NCBI RefSeq assembly: GCF_019703515.2 | Contig: NC_059346.1 | Span: forward strand, 54,351,501-54,415,500 | Direction: 5' to 3' | Source of the DNA: Myxocyprinus asiaticus | Lineage: Eukaryota; Chordata; Actinopteri; Cypriniformes; Catostomidae | Length of the DNA stretch: 64,000 nt | Shown here: one piece after another, positions 12,701 through 22,653 of the stretch | How the letters are laid out: every line of letters starts with the position of its first letter | Position numbering within the stretch: the first letter of the stretch is position 1 | Translations under genes and position numbers: made by a program | Notes under the pieces: generated by a model | Seen by the model: the letters and a program-made list of their open reading frames with translations, nothing else | Told to the model about the DNA's origin: nothing | The model's database searches: none

Positions 12701-15700
12701 AACAAAAATGAGCTGCATGGTCACAACCATAAGCGCTATGTTTGGAGAGGGGTCAACAAGTATTGTGCTCCTTGAAACAACCACACCATCTTTTTCCAGA
12801 GCAGCCTGTATTTCTCCTGAGGTTACCTGTGAGTTTTTCTTTGTATCCCGAACAATTCTTCTGGCAGTTGTGGCTGAAATCTTTCTTGGTCTACCTGACC
12901 TTGGCTTGGTATCAAGAGATCCCCAAATTTTCCACTTCTTAATAAGTGATTGAACAGTACTGACTGGCATTTTCAAGGCTTTGGATATCTTTTTATATCC
13001 TTTTCCATCTTTCTTACCTTTACCTTGTTATGCAGGTCTTTTGACAGTTCTTTTCTGCTCCCCATGGCTCAGTATCTAGCCTGCTCAGTGCATCCACGTG
13101 AAAGCTAACAAACTCATTGACTGTTTATACACCGACACTAATTGCAATTTAAAAAGCCACAGATGTGGGAAATTAACCTTTAATTGCCATTTAAACCTGT
13201 GTGTCACCTTGTGTGCCTGTAACGAGGCCAAACATTCAAGGGTATGTAAACTTTTGATCAGGGCCATTTGGGTGATTTCTGTTTTCATTATGATTTAAAA
13301 AGGAGCCAAACAAACATGTGATAATAAATGGCTTCATATAATCACTATCCTTAAATAAAATACATTTATTTTGCATGATCAGTCATATTTTCAAAATCAA
13401 TGCCAAAATTTCACAATTTCTGCCAGGGTATGCAAACTTTTGAGCACAACTGTATATTGAGCTTTTGTGCAAAGCTTTTTTTGCGTGCTTTTGTCTCTTA
13501 TTTTATACCAAAATGGAGCTATGTGGTTGGAGGGGATAGGTTGAAAAATAAAAGGGATTTATTATATCAGCCAAAAAGGAAAGTTGTTTCCAATGTAGAG
13601 CAAGCTAATACATTTTGATGAAAGATGAATACATTTATTTCTTTGGAATAGTATACACTGCTGAATTGTGCATAATAAGAGCAGGAATGTGCATTAAATT
13701 AAATGGAATCAGTTTGGAGTTCATACTTACTTGACTTAAGTTGGCAATATTTACTAGAGACTGGAGGGTGTGGTAACTAGTTTTTCCTTTAATTTATATA
13801 ACCCTTTCTTTTCACCTTTTTTTCACAAAACTATATCAACATATATAATTATATGTAATTATATATAATTAAATTAATAATTAAAATGAGAGGTAATAAC
13901 TTGCAGCTTATTGCACATGAAGTTGCTATTGAAGGGATAGTTAACCTAAAATGGAAAATTCTGTCATCATTTACTTAACCTTATGACTTTCTCTCTCATG
14001 TAGAACAGGTGAGTTTTTTTTTTACAATAAACTGGTCAATCTTTTCCATACAAGTATAGTGAATGGGGACTAAAGCTGTCAAGTTCCAAGAGGAAAAAAA
14101 AAAGTGGTTTGTTGATTACTTGTGGGGTATATTCCAAGTCCTCTGAAGTCATTTGATAGTTTTTCATGAGGAACAAACCCAAATTTAAGTTGTTATTCAC
14201 TAATAATGTTCACTTCCATTGGGCTGTAAACTACTGTGACCGGATCACTAAATCACTGTGTTGTATACGAGAACCGAATCAGTCTGGTTCATAAATGAAT
14301 CATTCAGACTTACGTAAACTGAATCAACCGATTCATTGAGAAGATCTGACTCGAGTGTGGTGGCGTAGTGGGCTAAAGCACAGAACTGGTAAGCAGAAGG
14401 TTGCCGGTTCGATCTCCACAGCCCCCACCATTGTGTCCTTGAGCAAGGCACTTAACTCCAGGTTGCACCAGGAGGATTGTCCCTGTAATAAATGCACTGT
14501 AAGTCACTTTGGATAAAAGCGTCTGCCAAATGCATTAATGTAAAAGAATGTTTTGCTCATGAATCAGACAATGCAAAATCTCTCATTAACGCGGCAGGGA
14601 GAGCTTGAGTGTTTGTCAAGATTGTCAGTGAATAATGACCTCAATTTCGTTCTGCTCCCTTTACAAAGCTATCGTATGGTTTCAGAAGACTTGGTAAATA
14701 GCGCATGATTTGTATGGACCACTTTTATGACACTATAATGTTTTTTTTTTTTTTTTTTAGCTTGACAGCACCAGTCCTCTCACTGTCATTAAATGGCAAA
14801 GCAAGAACAGGATATTGTTCAAAATTTCACCTCGTAAGAAATAAATTCATGCGCTTTGAAACAATGAGGGTGAGCAAATGATGATAGAATTTTCGTTTAG
14901 GGATGCTTAATCTGTCTCTCTCGTCACAGACTGACAATGGTAAACAGCAGGAGCATGAACAGGCCAGTGTGATGGATCATTTGCGTCTCATGTTGGGTGT
15001 ACTCTCCTCTGTGCGCCTGCGTGCCGAGGGGGCTGGAGAGTGCCAGGAAGATTCCGGACTGGGACTGTACCGCGGACCTGAAGACGCTCCACTGGCAGGG
15101 GCTCATGCTGCCGCCCATAATGCAGCAAGAAGAGGCGATCCTGGTGTTCAACAGAAAGTCACAGCATTGGAGAATATAGTTTGTGTGTTGAATCGAGAGG
15201 TGGAGCGTTCAGCCCTCACCTTGGAGGCTTTGTCTCGACAACACCGCCTGGACCAGGAGAAGATCGAGAACTTGTCAAACAAGGTACAAAATATGCCTAC
15301 CAGGCAGGAAACAGTGCACTTCAATAGTTAAATAGCTCACTCCCTAAATTGGATTTATAGGATTGTTTTTTCTTTCGGGCAGCAGAGAGGTTTGATGCTC
15401 TGCTATGCATCTGAGCATGATCCGAGGCTGTCACATTGCAGGTAACGAATCCTGATGATGTACTGAACCTTAAAAGTATAAGCCACTCCAGACGGTGCGT
15501 TATTGATTTTACCTCTGTTAAGGAGTGTTTTTCAGCACGACAGAAAGTTGAGTGCCTAAAAGTCCCTTAACGGTGGTAAATATAAACAAATAGTGCTGTC
15601 AATTTAACGTAAATTTTGGCGATTTATAAAGAAAATATCGCAATGAAAAAATGTATACAATTAATCATGCCCTTGACCCATACTTAAATTCCATAATAAG

Positions 15701-18700
15701 GATTTTTCCAACTATCGAAGCAGTTCAAGCTGTAATATAAAAGTCAAAAGTAGTGTAACATTAAATGTTAAATTTGTGTAATCAGATTACAGTTACAGAC
15801 TTTCAGTTAAGTTAATTGACATTATTTTGAATTCGTTGAGCAAAAAAAACTTAAGTAAAATGTATTAGTTATGTGATCACTTTTTTCCATGAAGTAATGA
15901 GTAGTGCAATCCGATTACAATTTTGTGGAGAAGTAATTAGTCATTTGTAATGGATTACTTTTTAGTACTTTTTTCATAAAGTAATGAGTAAGGCAATCTT
16001 ATCAAAATTAATTATCTTAATTTAGGGGCTTTTTCCAGCAAATATTTGTTACGATTAATTTGATTAATCAGCATACCATTTAATTTAATTCAATTAATAA
16101 TTTAAATTAAAGAAGCAATTTTTCCACCAAGTAATTTTATGATCATAACTGTTAGCTGTTTATGGTTACTTAACAACATAGCAATTGCGCATTTATATTG
16201 TTGTCACAGTTTATTTGCATTTTAAAATCGGATTTTAGAGTATCCGTTTTATAATATTGTTTTTATGACAGGCCGTTGGAACATTTGACTTTATTCAGTA
16301 GCTTTTAAAGTCAGTTTTTCCAAAATTTCGTAAGTACAGCAATTTGAAGAAAGCAGAAAGCCACAAAAGGTTGTGTGTTAGTGATTTTACCACGTTTTTT
16401 TCCCTGCTCCTGCAAGACAATGATTGACAGAAGAGCCACTGCTGTCTCTGCCAAGATCCTCCATTCATGTGGGGTCTAACGGGGGTCCCCATACAACTTG
16501 TTTCCTGAACTTTCTGCCAGTTGATTGGTGCTTTAACACAGGCACCAATGAGCACCACATACCTGTGACTACGTTTACATGGATAACAGAAAGCGGCTTA
16601 TTGCGAGAAAGTGGCATTCCCGTTTACATGCATTATATAAGCGGTTTACTCTTTACTCCTGTATACATGCAGCTCGGTCAGTAAGCAGCTTTCTCCACAG
16701 CAACGTAATGTCCCCGCAATGCTTGTGTAAATATGAGGGCATGAACTACGATCCCATAAAGCACTGCGTTTGATGTAATTGAATTAAAAATGATGTAAAA
16801 TACAAAACTATTGATTTAAATTTGTTGATTATAAGTATAGAAACAATATATTTTAAGCTTATTTGAAATATTCAGATATTTGCAAATATACGAGTAGTAG
16901 TAGGGAGACTGACTTGATTGTGTCATTGACAGTGCGTCATGAAAGCGATGTCCCCGCAATGCGTGTGTAAATAACAAATATGTAAATAAAAACTATTTTA
17001 TTCTTCGTTGCTTCACTTTATTTCCAGATATTCCAGAGTTGTTGCTGTGTTTGTTTCCTTAACTTTCCATCGCGATACACAGTGGAAATGCGCTGCAATA
17101 GTGGGGTTTCCCTCTTACGTAAAACTCCAGGATTCCCCCAACGTATGAGCGCATATACACGAACGTGAGGGACAGTCAATATTTTACATTGGTGTGTATA
17201 AATGGGTATAGTTTATAGTGAATGTCCTTTTCACACTACTCCCAGAAATGTTTTGTTGACTTGTTGTTGGGCTCCATCCTATGATGTTTATTATCCGGTC
17301 TGTTCACGCACATGCGCACTCCTCAAAAACTTTTATGCGTATCCATCACCACAAAAGCCGCTTTTCTGGGAGAAACCTGGGTGTGTTAAACGCTTACTCT
17401 TAATCCCATAAATGGCGTAAGGAAATCTGTATTCTCGTTTCAGAATGCCACTTTCTGCAAAAACCCTGAAAAAAAAAAAAAAACGTTTTCTTAAGTGCAT
17501 TTAAACGTGTTCAGTGTTGCCAGTAAATTGGGGACGCCTACAACATTGATACTTAGAAAGACTAATGACTATATTGCACAATTGGACCATTTAAAATCTC
17601 ACACAATTAAATGTGTTGCAACAGTTAAGTTACTGTACTTTATAATAACAGATGTTTCCTTTAGTTTTAACTTCATTTTAGTGTTGTACAAATCATCTTT
17701 AAGATGCTGACTTTATGCCATATGAGCTATGGGAACTATTTTTCTCTACATATTAGTATATATAAAAACAGTATATAGAATATATAATCAAAGTGTTGTA
17801 GAGTAAAGATTATCAAAGATGTGTCTCAACCCTGTTGTTTGTGTGTGGTGACTCTTTAAGGTGCGACAGCTGGAACGGACTTTAACCATGCGAGATCTGC
17901 AGTTAGCAGAGTCCGAGCAGTCTTTGCAGGAGCTGCAGTTTTGCACTTACGATGGTGTTTTCATATGGAAAATAGCAGACTTCTCTCGCCGCAGGCAAGA
18001 TGCAGTGGGTGGCCGAGCTCCAGCAATGTTCTCGCCTGGTAAGGTTTATTTCAGATTAAGATCATCAATGATTGAATTTCATAATTACTATCACTAAAGA
18101 GCACAACAGTGCGTGCCCACTTTTTCAGCCATCTGGAAAGTATTTTCTTATTAATCTTTTAGCAAAGGAATTTAATAAAATCCTTAATAAAAGAGTTCTA
18201 AGACATTAACCAAACATGAGGGCATGAACTACGATCCCATGAAGCATTGCGTTTGACGTAATTGAATTAAAAACAATGTAAAATACAAAACTATTGATTT
18301 AAATTTGTTGATTATTAAGTATAGAAACAATATATTTTAAGCTTATTTGAAATATTCAGATATTTGCAAATATACGAGTAGTAGTAGGAAGACCAACTTA
18401 ATTGCGTCATTGACAGTGCGTCATGAAAGTGGGTGGTCGCTGCAGAGCTTGTTTGGCGTGCTTTGTTGGCCGCAATTCTCATGATTTGAGACTATGAAGA
18501 TGAAATAACGCAGACTGATGGCACATACCATGCTTCTAGCAACCATCCAGAACACCTAAGCAACTACATAGCAGCGTGCAAAGAACCACTCGGAACACAT
18601 TAACAATAGCAAAACAACACCCTGACAACCACCCACAACAGTGACTATGTTTACATGGACACCAGATAGCGGCTTATTGTGAGAAAGCAGTGTTTCGGTT

Positions 18701-20374
18701 TATATGCATTGTTTAAGCGGCGTACTCTTTACTCCCGTATACATGCGGCTTGGTCAGTATGCAGCTTTGTCCACAGCAACACAATTTCCCCACAACACTT
18801 GTATAAATAACAAACATGGTATCCGAGGAATACTTTGCTATTTTATTTTCTGTTGCTTTGCTGTATTTACAGATATTCCAGAGTTTCTATCGTGACCTGC
18901 AGCATAATTGCACTTCAGTAGTGGGGTTTGCCTCTTATGTAAAACTCTGGGATTCCCCCAGTATATGAGTGCAGATGGGTATAGTTTATAGTGTATTTAC
19001 TTTTCCCACTATACTCCAAGAAATGTTGACTTTTTTCCACTTTGTTGACTTGTTGGGCTCCATCCTTGGACGTTTGTTATCTGGTCTGTTCATGCACATG
19101 TGCACTACTCTAAAACCTGTTAGAACGCCGCTTACGTATTTACATGACCACATTAAGCCGGGTGTGTTAAACCACTTTCTCTTAATCCCTTAAATGGCGT
19201 AAGGAAATCGGCATTCTTGATTACATGACGTTTCAGAACGGCGCTTTTTGCAAAAACCCTGGAATAAATTGTTTTTTTAAGTGCATGTAAATGTGGTCAC
19301 TGTAATGAGCAATTGTGAAAATCAGTTAGCTCATCGAAATGAATCATTGTGGCATTGTTTTGCACTGGCAAGCACCACAAATCTAGTAATAATGATTTGT
19401 GAATGAAATGCATGAAAGGTGTTGTGTAGTTTCATTCTGAGGGACTTCACCCATTGTGTTACTTCCATCACACATACTGATCTGGAAAATGTCCAGGGTT
19501 ACTTGATTTACATCTTGGCCACAATGCAGACCTCATCAGTTAGTACGCATTCATTTTCACTTTTTGTCATTTGGATGTTCCTTCGATTTCCAGAACTGCA
19601 GAATTTTACTTTCATAATGTCAAATCAAGTCCTGTGGTCCTAGTGACCCATTTTCCTACAGTAAATCTGACATACTGCATACCACTTCTGTTCTGCAGCA
19701 TTCTACTCCAGTAAATATGGTTATAAGATGTGTCTGAGACTGTATCTGAATGGTGACGGCACAGGCAGGGGCACACACCTCTCGCTGTTCTTTGTGGTCA
19801 TGAGGGGCAAATATGATGCGCTGTTGAAATGGCCCTTCAGCCAGAAGGTAAGTCATATGATACGATTTTAAATGCTCTAAATGACAATATTTTTATTTGG
19901 AATTTGGGAGAAATGTTGTCAGTACTTTATAGAATAATACAAAAAGGTTAATTTTACTCAAACACATACCTATAAATAGTAAATCCAAGAGTAGTGATAA
20001 TTTTGCAGTGGTCTCTTGATTTTTTCCAGAGCTAGATATAAATATATATTTAAACTTTTTATTTATTGATATTCTGTTTTCTGTCACCTGATGTAACCAG
20101 GTCTTATGAATTGGGTTTTAATTCCTGCTCTCTCGTCATTGTCATTTCTGTCCAGGTGACATTGATGCTTTTGGACCAGAACAACAGAGAGCACATCATT
20201 GATGCCTTCAGACCTGATGTGAGCTCCACCTCCTTCCAGAGACCCATCAGTGAGATGAACATCGCCAGCGGCTGCCCGCTCTTCTGCCCACTTGCCAAGC
20301 TGGCAGGCAAAAGCTCCTACCTGAGAGATGATACTATATTTATTAAAGCCATAGTGGATCTCACTGGATTATAA
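760..20374 (+). CDS. traf2: TNF receptor-associated factor 2 (TRAF2-like), 5'-partial, nine visible coding exons
   Basis: Adaptor and RING E3 protein that couples TNF-family receptors to NF-kB and JNK signalling in the cytoplasm. Exons: 760-838, 1086-1184, 5255-5416, 5986-6060, 6506-6580, 14930-15283, 17861-18038, 19699-19847, 20156-20374. Each has AG/GT borders and phases that join without a break. Visible order: end of the RING (CEACRAEG), TRAF-type zinc fingers rich in spaced Cys/His ([18 protein letters not shown]), coiled coil ([24 protein letters not shown]), then the MATH/TRAF-C domain starting TYDGVFIWK and ending [11 protein letters not shown]. The C-terminal third matches TRAF2 better than other TRAFs from memory. 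About 463 codons are seen against about 500 for human TRAF2; the N-terminus is off the window. Teleosts have a and b copies and I cannot tell which this is. It converges on fbxw5. The 354 bp coiled-coil exon has a variable, Ala/Gly-rich stretch. Confidence 0.93.
2008..2525. repeat. MITE-like repeat, 'aaaggaatagttcacccaaa' family
   Basis: Starts with the same terminus as segments near 13934, 44586, 53483 and 57551, followed by the diagnostic 'actcaccctcaggacatcc' stretch. Only one terminus is recognisable. The right boundary is set where a Tc1-derived fragment begins. Confidence 0.6.
2525..2893 (+). mobile_element. Tc1-like element fragment with transposase helix-turn-helix remnant
   Basis: Shares its inverted-repeat terminus ('ttttaatgttgtggctgat', 'gggacctacacaat') with 58010-58490. 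Translation gives pieces of a Tc1-type N-terminal DNA-binding domain (FWYHSQ-like region damaged by frameshifts). No DDE catalytic domain remains. Confidence 0.6.
2988..3405 (-). mobile_element. tRNA-derived SINE, copy 1, with 14 bp target-site duplication
   Basis: Reads on the - strand from a tRNA-like head (GCCTGGGTAGCTCAGTG as A box, GTTCGAATCC as B box) to a conserved body and a poly(A) tail, seen here as poly(T) at 2985-2998. The 14 bp duplication CCTGTTTCATTCTT lies at 2973-2986 and 3406-3419. Two further copies occur at 26793-27230 and 33118-33530. Open frames across it, such as the 81-codon one at 3048-3293, are artefacts. Confidence 0.88.
3897..4429. mobile_element. Non-autonomous Tc1/mariner-type element, 533 bp
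   Basis: Ends are CACTACCGTTCAAAAGTTT and its imperfect reverse complement AAACTTTTGGATGGTAGTG, each flanked by a TA dinucleotide (3895-3896 and 4430-4431). This is the TA target duplication of Tc1/mariner insertion. No transposase frame is present. Confidence 0.8.
5541..5915. repeat. MITE-like palindromic repeat in a traf2 intron
   Basis: The left end ('gtatagttaaaccaaaattg') is the imperfect reverse complement of the right end ('catttttgggtgaactac'). Both 'tgtggaacataacg' and 'cgtgttccacaaaag' occur as inner arms. It belongs to the 'agttcacccaaaa' family seen throughout the window. Confidence 0.7.
7685..7845 (+). mobile_element. tRNA-derived SINE fragment, second family
   Basis: Contains a tRNA-like head ('gtggtgtagtgggtag', then a degenerate B box 'gcaggtttaaatggg') and a body with 'ttctctctccaccctccgg'. 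It is short, with no clear tail or target duplication. Confidence 0.5.
8355..9210 (+). pseudogene. L1-type LINE ORF1 (RNA-binding coiled-coil protein), frameshifted
   Basis: The 262-codon frame has an N-terminal Lys/Ser-rich leader, a long heptad-type coiled coil (roughly residues 40-130) and the L1 ORF1 RNA-binding core starting [17 protein letters not shown]. The natural start is probably the Met at 8367 ([11 protein letters not shown]). The frame ends at 9143, while the expected C-terminus (MFPAKLRKE, then a Val-Phe-rich tail) continues in another frame to 9210. A frameshift near 9095-9110 therefore breaks it. The family binds LINE RNA in the ribonucleoprotein. Confidence 0.82.
9300..9910 (+). 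repeat. Degenerate repeat units between L1 ORF1 and ORF2
   Basis: Around 9316, 9594, 9672, 9801 and 9888 the same phrase recurs in variant form ('ggctggagtttgttttgt'), at irregular spacing. It lies in the inter-ORF segment of the L1 and has no convincing coding potential. Confidence 0.5.
10163..12669 (+). pseudogene. L1-type LINE ORF2 (endonuclease and reverse transcriptase), broken
   Basis: Translated pieces show the apurinic-type endonuclease ([31 protein letters not shown]), then the reverse transcriptase ([68 protein letters not shown]). The YADD box of the polymerase site at about 12268-12279 is intact. Several frameshifts and stops interrupt the frame, among them at 10261, 10672, 11527, 11823 and 11936. 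The frame is cut off near 12669 at SIAKSFIW, before the usual C-terminus, where Tc1 sequence takes over. Confidence 0.85.
12670..13010 (-). pseudogene. Rearranged Tc1 transposase fragments in opposite orientations
   Basis: On + at 12675-12770 the frame reads [15 protein letters not shown] joined to [13 protein letters not shown], two non-adjacent Tc1 transposase segments. On - from 12976 it reads the N-terminal helix-turn-helix ([36 protein letters not shown]). Such opposite reading is not expected of one gene, so internal deletion plus inversion has occurred. Confidence 0.65.
13934..14905. repeat. MITE-like 'agttcaccc' family element interrupted by a SINE
   Basis: The left end ('aagggatagttaacctaaaa', then 'ctgtcatcatttacttaacc') and the right end ('gagggtgagcaaatgatgat', 'ttcgtttagggatgct') are inverted copies. 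Between them a SINE lies at about 14354-14545. The right end abuts the acceptor of the traf2 exon at 14930. Confidence 0.65.
14354..14545 (+). mobile_element. tRNA-derived SINE with LINE-type 3' tail
   Basis: Head 'gtggcgtagtgggctaaag' and B box 'ccggttcgatctcc', then 'ttgagcaaggcacttaactc' and the tail 'ctttggataaaagcgtctgc' followed by 'caaatgcattaatgtaa'. The tail matches the 3' end of the L2 LINE at 31690-31735, which suggests that LINE family mobilises it. Confidence 0.82.
15592..16100. repeat. Composite of two MITE families, fragments
   Basis: 15592-15665 resembles the left end of the element at 46475-47286 ('gtgctgtcaatttaacg'). 15770-16010 carries 'agtaatcagattacagttac'-type arms seen at 48887-51340. 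16030-16100 returns to 'ttgattaatcagcatacc'. It looks like one family nested in another, both truncated. Confidence 0.5.
16566..17512. mobile_element. MITE-like element with 'tacgtttacatgg' ends, copy A
   Basis: Begins 'tgactacgtttacatggata' and ends with the imperfect inverse 'gtgcatttaaacgtgttca'. Inner text ('aagcggcttattgcgagaaa', 'tatacatgcagct') matches copy B at 18640-19304. A 213 bp segment (16733-16945) interrupts it between two copies of 'tgtccccgcaatgc'. Confidence 0.68.
16733..16945 (+). repeat. Direct repeat, upstream copy, flanking a traf2 exon
   Basis: About 213 bp starting 'atgagggcatgaactacgat', repeated with few differences and in the same orientation at 18216-18429. The two copies bracket the traf2 exon 17861-18038. 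Confidence 0.85.
18216..18429 (+). repeat. Direct repeat, downstream copy, flanking a traf2 exon
   Basis: Second copy of the 16733-16945 segment. Shared internal text includes 'aatatattttaagcttattt' and 'tacgagtagtagtagg'. It is not inside a 'tacgtttacatgg' element here but just before one. Confidence 0.85.
18640..19304. mobile_element. MITE-like element with 'tatgtttacatgg' ends, copy B
   Basis: Left end 'cagtgactatgtttacatgg' and right end 'catgtaaatgtggtcactg' are inverted repeats. The interior parallels copy A at 16566-17512. No coding capacity beyond chance frames. Confidence 0.75.
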
Positions 20375-20435
20375 AACATAACAGAGCTGCGGAAGCCTAA
20401 TGTTTTAAAAATATTAAATAGCATATATTATTAAT

Positions 20436-20441
20436 AATAAA
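20436..20441 (+). terminator. Candidate traf2 polyadenylation signal AATAAA
   Basis: An AATAAA hexamer lies about 60 bp after the traf2 stop codon. The surroundings are very AT-rich, so chance occurrences are likely and a longer 3'UTR is possible. Confidence 0.35.
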
Positions 20442-20615
20442 TGTAAAAGTATAAGAATACAATATTTATTATTTATAGATAGCTCAGCAATGCCTGCATT
20501 CTTTATTTTAATATGTTTTTTACATTATATATAATAATAATAATGCCAAATATGTTCATTATAATTAATATTTATTATAATAAATAATAATAATACATAA
20601 CTATGTATGTATGTG

Positions 20616-20618
<3 letters not shown>

Positions 20619-20653
<35 letters not shown>
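20619..20653. repeat. (TA)n microsatellite
   Basis: About 17 uninterrupted AT/TA dinucleotides, preceded by 'gtatgt' units. Confidence 0.95.
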
Positions 20654-20657
<4 letters not shown>

Positions 20658-21807
20658 TATAAAAATATTTTAATTATCATGATCAGATATGACAGCTGAC
20701 TAATTGTTAGCATCTCGTAATTCTATGGCAGTTAAATATTTAGTCCATCTAGTACATGTACTTGTAGGGAGATTTCCCATGCCGTTAAAGATGTTAACAG
20801 TATAATCAAATTTTTAGGGGTATGGGGCATTTTGCTGGAAGTATGGTGGTGTATAAAGAGACGTGCTTTTCATTTGACACCAATCTGCCATTTAATTTTG
20901 GGAACTAGCTGAATAATAGAGCATTATTAATATGGATAAATGGTTTAGTGGGCGCTTGTAAGAGTCCTTCAGCTCATAGATATGAATTAATTTGTGTTTT
21001 TCTTATTGAGGTCTTGTGTGCAGCATGAGCATTGATGCGGCAATAATTGATACATTTCTTTGAGTTATGTTTGAAAAGTTATGAGTAAAAAACCGTAGCA
21101 GAATAGGATGGACTTCCACACATCATGACTAGCCAGTGCTTTAATTCACAGCAAGAACACCCCAGTTCTGAGCGTCATCTGAGCATGTGTCGGGTTCTTT
21201 TTATTTGGGCTTGGGCATTAAATGGCTTCAAAGATGAAAAGCTGTAGACGTTTAATCTGCTTCAAACCCTTATAAAAGGGACTGGTGTACCATTGTAACA
21301 ATGCATGGCATGGCATGGTTTTGGGCAGATGAATAACCTATCTTTCCATCATTTATTACTGTAGACATTGACTTAACTAACTCTTAGTTATGCAGTTGGG
21401 ACTTTTTATATTCCTTTAGCATTTATTTAGCTATTCACTAGCTATAAATCAATCAATAAATGTGACATTGTATTGTCTATAGATTTTTATATTTTCCTTT
21501 TATCTTTCAGGGGTAGAAGTAACTATACTAGCAAAGAATCAAGCATAATAACGTCATATTATATGCATACAACATATATAGTGTAAAAAAAAAAATGGTC
21601 TTGTAATACAGTTGTTTGTGTGTACTATCCATATTGTATTACTAATAAAAATGTGTTTCATAATTAACTGTACTTGTACCAAGAGGTGTGCTGGCACTTT
21701 CACACAATTGAGACAACACTTTCACCAAGTAAAGATATGGAAATGGAAAAAATGTGTTCATTTTATCCAGTCCTTGCTACATAAAAGGGAAACACTACTT
21801 TATAAGC

Positions 21808-22653
21808 AGGGTTGGGGAGTAATGGAATACATGTAACGGGATTACGTATTTAAAATACAAAATAAGTAACTGTATTCCACTACAGTTACAATTTAAATCA
21901 TTGGTAATCAGAATACAGTTACATTCAAAAAGTATTTTGATTAATGAAGAGATTACTTTGCATTTTATTGTCATTTGTTTCATTTAATATTTAGTCCTTT
22001 CAGATGGAAAACATTTATACATATAAATGATGTGATCCAAAGTGCATTTGAACAGCGGTGAAACACTTTCTTATGATGTGTTACATTCATACGAGCAGAC
22101 AGAGAAGTAAGTTTGAAGTAAGTTTGGAGCAGAAGAAATAGAAATAAACCTTGTGTAATTGTCAGCTTTACGCTAAGCTAAAATGCTATTTCTAGCCAGT
22201 TTACATGCACATGTTACCAGGCACGTTCATATTTTTTTATCAAGAAAATTCACGTTAGATCAAAATTTCTTTTTACTAGTAAGATCTTTGATATTAGGGC
22301 AAAAATCATATTCTTGATAATAATTTTTGTGTTGTTTTCCTGTAAAAAGATCTAATAATCCTTAAAACAAGATCAATTTGATTTATCTTGTTTTAGAAAC
22401 AACACTACATAAGATATTTAGGTTTTTCAGAGAATGTATTTTTAACATGTGTATTTTGTCTTACTGTACTGGCAGAGTTTTTATAGTCAAAACAAGTGAA
22501 AAAATCTACCAGTGCTGAAGAAGTAATCCAAAGTATTTAGAATACGTTACTGACCTTGAGTAATCTAACAGAATACATTACAAATTACATTTTACAGCAT
22601 GTATTCTGTAATCTGTAGTGGAATACATTTCAAAAGTAACCCTCACAACCCTG
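21808..22653. mobile_element. MITE-like element with 'cagggttgggga' ends
   Basis: The left end 'cagggttggggagtaatgg' and right end 'aagtaaccctcacaaccctg' are inverted. Longer inner arms ('ggaatacatgtaacgggatt' against 'tctgtagtggaatacatttc') extend the similarity. Ends of this kind are typical of non-autonomous hAT-type elements; the superfamily is an inference. Confidence 0.7.

Larger units (their letters stand above)
8158..13452. mobile_element. Tc1-like inverted-repeat element split by an L1 LINE (composite, about 5.3 kb)
   Basis: The termini are near-identical inverted repeats of about 90 bp, starting CAGTTGTGCTCAAATGTTTG at the left and ending in the reverse complement at the right. Both are flanked by TA (8156-8157, 13453-13454). 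Between them lie a decayed L1 (about 8355-12669) and scrambled Tc1 transposase pieces (12670-13010). The whole composite sits in the traf2 intron 6581-14929. Confidence 0.82.

Noticed and set aside
14903..14929. Alternative in-frame Met upstream of the traf2 coiled-coil exon
   Set aside because: The frame is open by chance across the acceptor; the consensus cacag|A at 14929 and the match from [10 protein letters not shown] onward mark the exon start.
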